From Bacteroidota bacterium (lineage in GTDB: Bacteria > Bacteroidota > Bacteroidia > Bacteroidales > JAGONC01): 58,827 nucleotides of DNA. Positions 34,226-43,135 of the stretch are shown here, one piece after another. Location: positions 1-58,827 of the forward strand of contig JAPLDP010000039.1 of NCBI GenBank assembly GCA_026391695.1, in the 5' to 3' direction. The notes beneath the pieces are model-generated. The model did not search any database. It saw only the letters and a list, made by a program, of their open reading frames with translations, and was not told the DNA's origin. The stretch's first letter is position 1, and the number at the start of each line of letters is the position of its first letter. Made by a program: the position numbers and the translations under genes.

Positions 34226-34359
34226 CAACTGACCTCACCCCCCGTCCCCCTCTCCTCCAGGAGAGGGGGTGAAGGGGGTGAGGTGGTTTGGTCAAATTCT
34301 CACAGCTCGCTTTGGAATTTGAATCCGGAATTTGCTCTGGAACGCGTACCAGTTGATTA
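34226..34359. repeat. Interspersed hairpin element, copy B
   Basis: Second copy of the element at 2946-3111, just downstream of susD. The ends are CAACTG (34226 region) and CAGTTG (34350 region), and the GC-rich nested hairpin lies at 34232-34282. The middle is shorter and diverged relative to copy A, while the end pairs changed together (AATTG/CAATT there, AACTG/CAGTT here). Confidence 0.75.
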
Positions 34360-34372
34360 TGAGTGAATTAAA

Positions 34373-34418
34373 AATCCCGGATATAGCCGAAAAAACCGTA
34401 TCCGGGATTACTTTTTTT
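34373..34418. terminator. Terminator between susD and the GH13 cluster
   Basis: AATCCCGGATA (34373-34383) pairs with TATCCGGGATT (34399-34409), followed by a T-tract (34412-34418). An A-run on the other side makes it usable for both convergent operons. Confidence 0.75.
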
Positions 34419-34441
34419 ATAAAACCTTCAAGAATAAATAA

Positions 34442-35872
34442 TTATAGCGAATCCTTAATATAAATCCGATATTCCCAGGGATTTAACAGCATAGATTCTT
34501 TTTTCTTTAACTTGATTATTTCTCCGGAAAATGCATCCATATATTCCCCGACATAATTTGCTGTCGTGATTTTGAATTGCTTTTGTGTGGGTGTCAGGTT
34601 GAATATGGCAACGATTATGTTACTGCCTTTTTCGCGTGCAAAGGCATAAATAGCAGTATCGGCAGAGGTCATTAGCTTCGTGAAACTACCACCGAAACCG
34701 CCATTCCACAGCGCTTCATTGTTCTTCTTTAATTCGAGGAGAGTTTTATATAGTCCGGTATATTCGGGATTGTCCTTCCAGTCGATGCTGTCTTTTTCAA
34801 AAAATTGCAGACGGTGGTTAAAGGCTACTTCCTGCCCGTTGTATATCAGCGGTATACCCGGCACGGTAGCCGTGAGCACCGCAAAAGTCCTTGCAGCATC
34901 TCCCAGCCTCTCAAACTCGGTCCCATTCCAAGAGTTTTCATCATGATTGGATGTAAAGTACATCTTATAGGCGCCTGCTGGGATCACTGTGTCAATCTTT
35001 TGAAAATAAGCATCGATATTCTTTACTTTCTTTTTTCCTTGAGCTATACCGTTCATGATATGATACAACTCCCATCCATAATCGGCATCAAAAGCTTCGG
35101 TAAGGAGTTCAGGCTGTTCCGCTTCAGCAAGCATGAACACAGGTTTAACCTTGTCGAGGTCGGCCCTGGCCTTGTTCCAGAATTCTGTCGGCACCATTCC
35201 GGCGACATCACAACGGAATCCGTCAATCGCTGTTGCTTCGATCCAGAACTTCATGGCGCCGATCATATATTCCCACAGATCCCTGTTTTCATAATCGAGC
35301 TGAAGCACATCGCTCCAATCAAAAGGTGAAAGAATCTTACCTGTTGAATCTCTCTTATAAAATTCAGGATGTTCCTTAAGCAGGTCATTATCCCACGATG
35401 TATGGTTAGCCACCCAGTCGATAATGACATGCATATTCATCGTATGAGCTGTGGCGACAAGCGATTTCATGTCTATTAACGTTCCATATTCCGGATTGAC
35501 TGCCAGGTAATCCTTAATCGAATAATAACTCCCGAGTGTTCCCTTGCGATTTTTTTCGCCGATAGGATTTACCGGCATCAACCATAAGATATCAACGCCT
35601 AAGTCCTTAAGCCTTGGTATTTGCTCTTCAAAGGCTTTTAGAGTGCCTTCGGGTGAGAACTGTCGGATATTGACTTCGTAGATATTTGCATTTTTGGTCC
35701 ATTCAAGATGTGTGACTTGCGCGGCAGGTGCCTGATGTACAGGTTTTTGCTGTACGGTATGTATCTTATCCTTGCAAGAAATAAAAATGATAACGAAAAG
35801 GATAAGGATAGATGCCCGTAGGGTCAGTCTTTTTAAAGGATATTCTCCAAACATGTCAACTATTTTGCCCAT
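34442..35872 (-). CDS. GH13 alpha-amylase lipoprotein
   Basis: A 476-residue protein with a lipobox (FISC, Cys33), so likely anchored in a membrane. The barrel starts at NANIYEVNIRQFSPEGTLKA. Catalytic regions: DWVANH (~152), GFRCDVAG (~220, nucleophile Asp), LAEAEQ (~248, acid Glu) and SNHDENS (~309, Asp). A short C-terminal beta domain ends the protein. A second ATG at codon 7 (35854) gives an equally good lipoprotein signal and could be the true start. It is the last gene of the minus-strand cluster; it probably cleaves alpha-1,4 glucans in the periplasm or at the surface. Confidence 0.88.
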   Translation of the reverse strand: MGKIVDMFGEYPLKRLTLRASILILFVIIFISCKDKIHTVQQKPVHQAPAAQVTHLEWTKNANIYEVNIRQFSPEGTLKAFEEQIPRLKDLGVDILWLMPVNPIGEKNRKGTLGSYYSIKDYLAVNPEYGTLIDMKSLVATAHTMNMHVIIDWVANHTSWDNDLLKEHPEFYKRDSTGKILSPFDWSDVLQLDYENRDLWEYMIGAMKFWIEATAIDGFRCDVAGMVPTEFWNKARADLDKVKPVFMLAEAEQPELLTEAFDADYGWELYHIMNGIAQGKKKVKNIDAYFQKIDTVIPAGAYKMYFTSNHDENSWNGTEFERLGDAARTFAVLTATVPGIPLIYNGQEVAFNHRLQFFEKDSIDWKDNPEYTGLYKTLLELKKNNEALWNGGFGGSFTKLMTSADTAIYAFAREKGSNIIVAIFNLTPTQKQFKITTANYVGEYMDAFSGEIIKLKKKESMLLNPWEYRIYIKDSL

Positions 35873-35964
35873 GGTGGTTTTTAAATTTTAAAATTAGATT
35901 ATTTTCGCTGGCGTTGAATTAAGAAGTTGTTACGCGGGCAAATGTAATGAATATTGTCACTATT

Positions 35965-38334
35965 TTAATTTAGCAGAATTTCAAATGTGTGAGCCGGAAG
36001 CCTCATGATGATCTTCTTGCCATCTCGATTAAGTTGATTTCCAAAATGCGCTTTCAGCTCTGTCTTTTCAAACCTTTCCGGGATTTCAAATTCAATGTTT
36101 GCATTATTCTGGTCTTTATTGAACACCACAATGCCTATTCTGTCAAAATATGTTCTTGTGAAGGCCAATGTCGTTGTGCTCATTTCAAGGAGTTCAAAAT
36201 CGCCAAAAATGAAGGCAAGATTCTCTTTCCTGATCCTGATAAGTTCTTTTGTTATGTTCTTCAGATTTTGTTCATGTTCATTCAGATTGGTGAACTTCAT
36301 CATCCTCCTGTTATCCGGGTCATTTCCGCCGGGCATGCCGATCTCGTCGCCATAAAAGATCACCGGTATTCCGGGTATTGTCATGTTAAATGCAATAAGC
36401 AGGGCCATTTTTTGATATCCCACAGGATCTTTGACTTCAATATCTCTTGTCCATCCGGCTTTCTTACCATCTTCAGCAAACGACAGTGAACCGCTGGCAA
36501 AAGAGATGAACCTTGCCCTATCCTGGTTGCCGGTTATGTATCCCATGAGGTTATGGTTCCCATAATACATAAAACTTTCTCGTAACGTATTGATGAGATT
36601 CCCAAAAGGTTCTTTGTCGCGGACAAATACGCCGATGGCGGCATCATAAACATTAAAGTCGAATTGGCTATCGAGCTCACCTGAGTTGATGTAACTGCTT
36701 ATCAGCTCGCCGTTTCCATAGGTTTCACCAATCTGAAAAACAGGTCTGTTATCAGGGATGATGATTTCTGTTTTGATTTTTTTGGTGAGTGTTCGCCAGA
36801 ATACTTCAGGAATGTGTTTTGTTGCATCATGGCGGAAACCATCCAGTTGAAATTCTTTAAGCCAGTAAACAGCCGAGTCGGAAAGTAATTCATAGACTTC
36901 GGGTCTGGCAAGGTCGAGGGTGGGAAGGAATATATCGAACCATGTGGTCAGCCTGTATTCATCCCACCGTTCGGTATTCAGGCTGCCATCGGGCAGATAT
37001 AAACTGGTGACCCAGCCTGGATGCTCCTTGTAGAATGGATGTTCCTTATGGACATGATGCGCCACAAAATCGAGCAGGATATTCATCTTGTTCTCATGGG
37101 CGGTATTTACCATCTCTTTAAAGGCATCGTGTGTTCCAAACCGATAGTCCACCCTGGTGAATGATACAGGCCAGTAGCCATGATAACCTGAGAATTTTGT
37201 GTGCGGATTCGGATAGAGGCCCCACGCTCCTTCAGGATTTTGTATGACAGGCGACATCCAAATCGTGTTGACGCCCAAGTCGGAGAAAAATCCTTCGGTG
37301 ATCTTTTGTGTTATACCTGCAATATCTCCACCCATATAATTGGCTTTGGGAAGTATCTCCGGATCCGGCACAGGATGGTCATTTGATGCATCACCGTCAA
37401 AAAACCGGTCGACCATAATATTATAAATGATCATGCCTTCCTTATCTTCACGCGTAAGCAGTGACGGATCGCTGATCACTTTTCCTTTCTCAAATGGGAT
37501 GAGCATGTCATTGCTCTCACCGGTTTTGCTATAGGCCCATATCCTTAGATAGGAGCGCAAACGGTTTGTTGCATCATCAGGAATGATAATATCCAGTTTC
37601 TCGCCGTTTCTTTTCAGATAGGCATCAGGTAACCGGTAATTCTGGTAGAAGACAAAATACCCTTCAACAGGATTCCGGGATCCAATGGTCACCTTACCGG
37701 GAGTATGCGACATCGAAAACAGGAAGGGCCGTTCTTTGCCTTCTGTATCCCCGATCTTCATGACAGAGTTATAGCCTCCCATATTGTTATCGGCTGAATC
37801 CGGATTTGCCGGGTCAGTTCGCCACCGTCCGTCTATGTCGATCTGGTAAAAATAGGTTCCGGGATTCAACAACAGTGTTGTTTGCCACATGTTGTCCTTC
37901 CTGAGAAGCGGAGTGGATGACGGATTCCAGCCATTGATGGTGCCTGCCAGACGCACACGCTGATATTCCTGGCCTTTTGGATCAAATGTAAAGGTTTTGG
38001 CTATCTTTCTTGATTTTTTAACCAGGATGGAATAGGGGATACCTTCCACCCATACCTGCATCTCGCTAAGCACCGGATCAACCGGGCCGGCAACATAAGT
38101 GATGGCATGTCCGGCATCCTGGTTATAGGATATACCATTGATCCTGATGGAATCGATCGGAGTGGGATCAGGAATATAATCCTCCATGCACACAACAGTG
38201 GTATCCGGTTTCAGTACGACAGGTGATGTGAGACCGGCCATGTGTTCTGAGCTGTGAATTTTTAAAACCGGTACATTTTGGCTGCAGCTGACTATCAGCA
38301 AAATTACAAGCAGGAATAGTCCATTTTTTTTCAT
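35965..38334 (-). CDS. GH13 lipoprotein with E-set/CBM48-like N-terminus and altered catalytic regions
   Basis: A 789-residue lipoprotein (VSCSQ, Cys17). An AMPK/CBM48-like module lies at ~130-195 (RVRLAGTINGWNPSSTPLLR, YFYQIDIDG), preceded by a ~100-residue beta domain; the barrel starts ~305 (MIIYNIMVDRFFDGD). Catalytic regions: DFVAHH (~425, where DxxxNH is usual), GFRHDATKH (~501), IGETYG (~538) and TGNQDRAR (~603, where NHD is usual). The Asp/Glu/Asp triad is intact, so activity is likely, but two substrate-contacting positions differ. Cyclomaltodextrinase- or pullulanase-like activity is possible; specificity is not evident. Confidence 0.87.
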   Translation of the reverse strand: MKKNGLFLLVILLIVSCSQNVPVLKIHSSEHMAGLTSPVVLKPDTTVVCMEDYIPDPTPIDSIRINGISYNQDAGHAITYVAGPVDPVLSEMQVWVEGIPYSILVKKSRKIAKTFTFDPKGQEYQRVRLAGTINGWNPSSTPLLRKDNMWQTTLLLNPGTYFYQIDIDGRWRTDPANPDSADNNMGGYNSVMKIGDTEGKERPFLFSMSHTPGKVTIGSRNPVEGYFVFYQNYRLPDAYLKRNGEKLDIIIPDDATNRLRSYLRIWAYSKTGESNDMLIPFEKGKVISDPSLLTREDKEGMIIYNIMVDRFFDGDASNDHPVPDPEILPKANYMGGDIAGITQKITEGFFSDLGVNTIWMSPVIQNPEGAWGLYPNPHTKFSGYHGYWPVSFTRVDYRFGTHDAFKEMVNTAHENKMNILLDFVAHHVHKEHPFYKEHPGWVTSLYLPDGSLNTERWDEYRLTTWFDIFLPTLDLARPEVYELLSDSAVYWLKEFQLDGFRHDATKHIPEVFWRTLTKKIKTEIIIPDNRPVFQIGETYGNGELISSYINSGELDSQFDFNVYDAAIGVFVRDKEPFGNLINTLRESFMYYGNHNLMGYITGNQDRARFISFASGSLSFAEDGKKAGWTRDIEVKDPVGYQKMALLIAFNMTIPGIPVIFYGDEIGMPGGNDPDNRRMMKFTNLNEHEQNLKNITKELIRIRKENLAFIFGDFELLEMSTTTLAFTRTYFDRIGIVVFNKDQNNANIEFEIPERFEKTELKAHFGNQLNRDGKKIIMRLPAHTFEILLN

Positions 38335-38388
38335 ACTTTAGTAGATTAAAATTGTGATTACTCCAAAGTGGCGTGACTATGACTGTTT

Positions 38389-40263
38389 TTATTTCAGTTC
38401 GATTATGATCGCTGTTTTTGCAGGCACCTCAATGAGGTTCAATTCATTGACTTTTTGTTCATTGATGACATCATATCCTGATGAAAATCCCTTCATGCAT
38501 TCTGCAAAATGTTCTGTATTCACGGTTTTTGCTATGGCATTATTATTCATGATAACCATGACGGTTTCTGTATTGTCATACCGGAAGTATGTATATATCC
38601 CATCTTCTGGAACAAAATGTCTGAAATTGCCTTTATGTATGACTTGTTTATCCTTTCTCCATTTTAACAGCTTATTCAGATAAGTATATGTCTCATTCTG
38701 AAGCAATGTCCTGCCTGCAGGGACAAATGCATTCACCGGATCTTCAGACCAACCTCCGGGGAAATCGGCCCTGATAAATCCATGGCCCGTTTCGGCATTG
38801 CCGGTCATAAGGATCTCGGTGCCATAATAGATCATGGGTATGCCTCTGGTCGTCAGGATATATGCAAGTCCCATCTTAAATTTATTGGGATCTTCCTTAA
38901 CGCTTGTGAAGAAGCGTGTGAGATCATGATTGTCAACAAAGACCAGGTTATTCTCAGGGTGGCCGTATAAAAAGTCCTGCGCCAGGACGTCATAAATCCG
39001 GGCAAGGCCGGTATAGTATCCCTCTTCCTGAGTAAAGGCTTCATTGAGTGCAAAACATAACGGGAAGTCTGTTACGCATGGAATATGAGAGTTATAACCA
39101 TCCCTGTTGGGTGAGTCCATCTGATAATAGGCAGTCATGGATTCATAACGTAACCAGGCTTCCCCCACGATCGTGAAATTCGGGTATTCTTCCGATATTC
39201 TTTTTCCCCAGTCAGCAATCATCTCTTTATTTGAATAGGGCTGGGTGTCGAGGCGTATGCCATCCAGTCCGGCCCATTCAATCCACCAGATGCTGTTTTG
39301 GATCAGATAGTTGGTGAGATACCGGTTATTTTGGTTCAGGTCAGCCATGTGCCGGTCGAACCAGCCTGTGAGCATCCTGGTTTTGTCATAATCAGAAGCA
39401 TACGGATCGGTGATGGTCGAAGCCCTGAAATTCGACGGAGTAAAGTCGGGAAATTGATGTATCCAGTCAGGTGATGGCAGATCTTTGATAAACCAGTGGT
39501 TTGTGCTGCTATGGTTGAAGACCATATCCATAATGATCTTCATTCCCTTCTGATGGCATCTTTCAACGAGTTGCAAATAATCTTCGTTGGAGCCCAACCG
39601 GGGATCGGTTCTGTAGAAATCGGTGATGGCATAACCATGATAGGAATAGCGGGGATTGTTGTTTTCGAGGAATGGATTCAGCCATAAGGAAGTTACACCA
39701 AGATTTTGAATATAATCCAGATGGTCGATGATTCCTTGCAGGTCACCGCCGTGACGGCCACTTGGATCCTGTCTGTTTGCCTTTTCGGTCATCCCGGCTA
39801 TGTCATCATTTCCCGGATTACCATTGGCATAACGATCGGGCATGATAAGATAAATGACATCCGACTGGTCAAAGCCTTTTCGCTGCGATGATCCGGTTTT
39901 TCGCTCCTTTATTTCATAAACATGGTGGAGAATGGATTTTCCATCTTTATAAAATTCAATATCAAAGGTACCTGCCCGGCATTCCTCTTTGATAAGGAGA
40001 TCAATGAAAAGATAGTTGAGATTCTCAGTGCGATGGGTTTGTGCCAGCAATACACCTGGATATGAGATAAATGGTTCAGTCAGTGCAATATCATTTCCAT
40101 AAACCAGCAGTTGTAACTCTGGATATTTCATACCTGTCCACCAGAATGGGGGTTCCACCCTGCCGATAGATATGTCCTGCGATCGTGACCATGCAAAAGG
40201 AATGAAAAACAGAAATAAAAATAGCACTGGAGTCCTGATAATACTAATCATCCTAGCTTTCAT
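38389..40263 (-). CDS. susA: SusA-like neopullulanase/cyclomaltodextrinase (GH13)
   Basis: About 624 residues from MKARMISIIRTP, with signal peptide to ~SRSQD. The N-terminal beta domain (PPFWWTGMKYPELQLLVYG) is typical of SusA-type enzymes. The barrel begins at IYLIMPDRYANGNPGNDD. Catalytic regions: DMVFNHSS (~248), GIRLDTQPY (~339), VGEAW (~364) and VDNHDLTRF (~443). It should cut maltodextrins and cyclodextrins in the periplasm. The open frame extends to 40341, but upstream codons overlap the CDF gene; the ATG at 40263 overlaps the CDF end by 11 nt, and another ATG at 40251 lies 1 nt after its stop, so translation is coupled either way. Confidence 0.88.
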   Translation of the reverse strand: MKARMISIIRTPVLFLFLFFIPFAWSRSQDISIGRVEPPFWWTGMKYPELQLLVYGNDIALTEPFISYPGVLLAQTHRTENLNYLFIDLLIKEECRAGTFDIEFYKDGKSILHHVYEIKERKTGSSQRKGFDQSDVIYLIMPDRYANGNPGNDDIAGMTEKANRQDPSGRHGGDLQGIIDHLDYIQNLGVTSLWLNPFLENNNPRYSYHGYAITDFYRTDPRLGSNEDYLQLVERCHQKGMKIIMDMVFNHSSTNHWFIKDLPSPDWIHQFPDFTPSNFRASTITDPYASDYDKTRMLTGWFDRHMADLNQNNRYLTNYLIQNSIWWIEWAGLDGIRLDTQPYSNKEMIADWGKRISEEYPNFTIVGEAWLRYESMTAYYQMDSPNRDGYNSHIPCVTDFPLCFALNEAFTQEEGYYTGLARIYDVLAQDFLYGHPENNLVFVDNHDLTRFFTSVKEDPNKFKMGLAYILTTRGIPMIYYGTEILMTGNAETGHGFIRADFPGGWSEDPVNAFVPAGRTLLQNETYTYLNKLLKWRKDKQVIHKGNFRHFVPEDGIYTYFRYDNTETVMVIMNNNAIAKTVNTEHFAECMKGFSSGYDVINEQKVNELNLIEVPAKTAIIIELK

Positions 40264-41140
40264 TTTGAAGACCATTGTGTTCTGGTTCAACATGTACATG
40301 AACTTCAGCTCTTTTAACTGCAACTTTGATTTCCTCTTCAATTTTGTCGGAAATTATATGTGCCTGTTCAATGTTCAGGTCAGGGGCGACATGTATGGAC
40401 ACTTCGATAAATATCTGGGCACCGGCTTCTCTTACCCTGAGATCATGATAGTGAATGATTTCAGGGACGCTGAAGAGTATTTTTTCTATTTTCATCGTCG
40501 CATCACCTGGTGCTTTATCCAGCAGTACATCAATTGATTTTTTGCCCAGACGGAACGAAACAGAAATAACAATGATGGCTACTCCCAGGGCGGCGAGAGA
40601 GTCAGCGATGAAAAAACCAAAATTGGCGCATATCAGCCCTAATAGCACAACCAATGAGCTCCAGATATCTGTGGAAAAATGCAGAGCATCGGCTTTCAGT
40701 GCCTGGCTGTTATGTTTTTTTGCAGCCTTGTTCAAGGCTCTGGAGCGTGATACATCAATAATAATTGACGAAACGACTACCACGTAGCTCCAGATATTCA
40801 CATCAATTTCTACTTCTCCGGTCGTCAACCGGTGTACAGCTTCATATATTATCCAGACACACGTGACTAATAAAAGCAGAGTTTCAGCTAAAGCTGACAC
40901 ATTTTCGATTTTTCCATGTCCATAGTGATGATCGAAATCGCCAGGTTTATCCGAAACCCTTACAGCAAAAAAAGTAATGGCCGCAGCCACCATATCCAAT
41001 CCTGAATGTAAAGCTTCGGAGAGAATTCCGAGGCTTCCTGTCACCAATCCTACAACAAGCTTAAAGCTGGTCAGAAAAATCGCAGCGAAAAGCGATAGTA
41101 ATGCAACTTTCTTTTTCTCCTTGACTGCCTGGTTTTTCAT
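40253..41140 (-). CDS. Cation diffusion facilitator (CDF) metal transporter
   Basis: A 295-residue inner-membrane protein with six membrane segments and a C-terminal cytoplasmic ferredoxin-like domain (LRVREAGAQIFIEVSIHV). The metal site is HSGLD in the second segment and HFSTD in the fifth, i.e. two HxxxD motifs as in zinc-type CDF proteins, with the DHHYGHGKIE loop between segments 2 and 3. It exports divalent cations, probably zinc. It sits in the middle of the GH13 cluster and is translationally coupled to the SusA-like gene, an unusual context. Confidence 0.92.
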   Translation of the reverse strand: MKNQAVKEKKKVALLSLFAAIFLTSFKLVVGLVTGSLGILSEALHSGLDMVAAAITFFAVRVSDKPGDFDHHYGHGKIENVSALAETLLLLVTCVWIIYEAVHRLTTGEVEIDVNIWSYVVVVSSIIIDVSRSRALNKAAKKHNSQALKADALHFSTDIWSSLVVLLGLICANFGFFIADSLAALGVAIIVISVSFRLGKKSIDVLLDKAPGDATMKIEKILFSVPEIIHYHDLRVREAGAQIFIEVSIHVAPDLNIEQAHIISDKIEEEIKVAVKRAEVHVHVEPEHNGLQNES

Positions 41141-41212
41141 TTAGTACAAATCAGGTATCTCATATAAGCCGACAAAGATATGAGTTTTGATAAATTCCAA
41201 TCAAAATCATGA

Positions 41213-43057
41213 TTATTGCCTGATCAATATTTTTCCCCATTTGGGATAAAGGGTCAGGCTGAGCTTTTGTCCTGTAATGATGACCGTTGCATTATCATTC
41301 AGCACATCCACGAACTTACCTTCAAAACCAGTGGGAATTTCTATTATTCTCCTTTTATTATTATTGTTCAGGAAAATGATTGCCTGTTGTCCTTCATAAT
41401 TTCTGGAAAATGCATATATCTCGTCCGGATCATTAATATATATGGTCTGAAAGTCGCCAAGTTGTAACACTTTATAAGTGTTTCTGATACCGGTCATTCG
41501 TTTATAATGGTTAAACACGAATCTTTCGATATTCACAGCATCGGTTTGGTGGCTTTTTCTGCCATCAGGGAGGAAAGAGGCGCTGTCGAAAGACATGTTG
41601 TCCCATATCATTGGTTTCCGGCAGCAGGGATCATTGGCACCCCACATCCCAACTTCATCACCATAATAAATCATTGGCGCTCCGGGGTATGTCATCTGAA
41701 AAATAATCATTAGTTTGAGGATAGTATACGCATCATTATCAGGCTTACGCGTATTATACCAGGGATTCTTTGCCTTGGATTTATTGAAATAATGTTTTTT
41801 TTCGAGAAAGCTTTCAATACGGGTATTGGTTATCCGTGATGAGGGCCTGTCAGTGTCGTGGCTTCCAAGAAGGTTTTGCATGACGAGATTGACATCACCG
41901 GTAAAGGCTTCCCTGTGAGCTTTGAGAAGGCTGTCGAACCTGCTCACCGAACACTGGTACCTACCCTTGATGAAATATTCGCTGGTGATAAACATGAAAT
42001 TGTAATTCATCACTGCATCGAACTGATCTCCCTGTAAATAGGGCCTAATAGCCTGCGTCGAGTCAATGATCTCACCAGTCAGGTATGCTTCAGGATTTAT
42101 GGATTTGACAAATGTCCTGAAATCCTGCCAGAAGCGGTGATGGATTTCGGCGGCGACATCCAGCCGCCACCCGTCGATTCCTTTTGATAAATCCTTATTG
42201 TCACCGGGATCCATCCATCGTTTCACTGAAGCAAAAATGTATTTTTTTGGACCTTCTGCAAGTCCTTTTTTAGTCTCTCTCAATATCGGCATATCTTTGA
42301 CACCCCACCAGCCTTCATAATCAAACCGGGTTCCCATTGCAGGATCATCAAATGATTTAATGACGAACCAATCCTTGAAACGTGAATTCTGCTGGTTTTT
42401 CAGTACATCCTGAAATGCAAAGCTATTAATGCCCATATGGTTGAATACGCCGTCGAGGATGATTTTCATTCCGCGTTGATGAACCTCACGGATGAGCTTA
42501 AGCATGAGGGAGTCAGCCGATGTCCATTTCCACGTTGAAGGATCGTCGGGGATCTCGGATGCAATCAGTTTTCTATCACCCTCAGGATTTGGTCCGAAGT
42601 TAGGATCGATATGGTGGTAACAGGCTGCATCGTATTTATGGTATGAAGGCGCCATAAAAACAGGATTGAGATAAATGGCCCCGATGCCAAGTTGTTTCAG
42701 ATAATCGAGTTTATCAAGGATGCCCTGCAGGTCGCCGCCATATCTCCGCCGTGTGATGTTATACCATATATCTTTCCCGTTTTCTTTTTCATAGGGCTGC
42801 AGCTCGTACCAGTCTGATGTCCAGGGATGCACCTGCCATGGCAGTACTGTATCGTGGGGCCACGCTCCCAGGATATCACTATATGTCGGATCATTTGTCG
42901 TATCCCCATTGCAGAAACGCTCCGGGAACACCTGGTACCATACAACTTCTTTCGCCCACTGCGGAACATCCGACGTTCTATCTGCCGTCATAACACTGCA
43001 ACTTAAAAATACGATGATGAAAAGTGCCAGGATCAGATTGAAGACTAATGATTTCAT
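41213..43057 (-). CDS. GH13 lipoprotein, cyclomaltodextrinase/alpha-glucosidase-like
   Basis: A 614-residue lipoprotein (FLSCS, Cys20) whose barrel starts at once (VVWYQVFPERFCNGDTTND). Long loops follow (YNITRRRYGGDLQGILDKLD). Catalytic regions: DGVFNHMG (~201), GWRLDVAAE (~299, nucleophile Asp), TGEIID (~327, acid Glu) and LGSHDTDR (~399). It has a C-terminal beta domain and no separate N-terminal carbohydrate-binding module. It probably acts in the periplasm on maltodextrins. It lies 72 nt before the CDF gene in the same direction. Confidence 0.88.
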   Translation of the reverse strand: MKSLVFNLILALFIIVFLSCSVMTADRTSDVPQWAKEVVWYQVFPERFCNGDTTNDPTYSDILGAWPHDTVLPWQVHPWTSDWYELQPYEKENGKDIWYNITRRRYGGDLQGILDKLDYLKQLGIGAIYLNPVFMAPSYHKYDAACYHHIDPNFGPNPEGDRKLIASEIPDDPSTWKWTSADSLMLKLIREVHQRGMKIILDGVFNHMGINSFAFQDVLKNQQNSRFKDWFVIKSFDDPAMGTRFDYEGWWGVKDMPILRETKKGLAEGPKKYIFASVKRWMDPGDNKDLSKGIDGWRLDVAAEIHHRFWQDFRTFVKSINPEAYLTGEIIDSTQAIRPYLQGDQFDAVMNYNFMFITSEYFIKGRYQCSVSRFDSLLKAHREAFTGDVNLVMQNLLGSHDTDRPSSRITNTRIESFLEKKHYFNKSKAKNPWYNTRKPDNDAYTILKLMIIFQMTYPGAPMIYYGDEVGMWGANDPCCRKPMIWDNMSFDSASFLPDGRKSHQTDAVNIERFVFNHYKRMTGIRNTYKVLQLGDFQTIYINDPDEIYAFSRNYEGQQAIIFLNNNNKRRIIEIPTGFEGKFVDVLNDNATVIITGQKLSLTLYPKWGKILIRQ

Positions 43058-43097
43058 AGAAGATATAAAAACAACACCAATGAAGTGATTTTTTCGG

Positions 43098-43105
43098 CAA
43101 ATATA
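43098..43105 (-). promoter_or_regulatory. -7 box upstream of the 614-residue GH13 gene
   Basis: TATATTTG on the minus strand matches TAnnTTTG, 40 nt before the start codon. It may give this part of the cluster its own transcript, separate from the retropepsin/PDZ gene. Confidence 0.35.
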
Positions 43106-43135
43106 ATGTTATAATTTAACCCCATTTTAAACATT

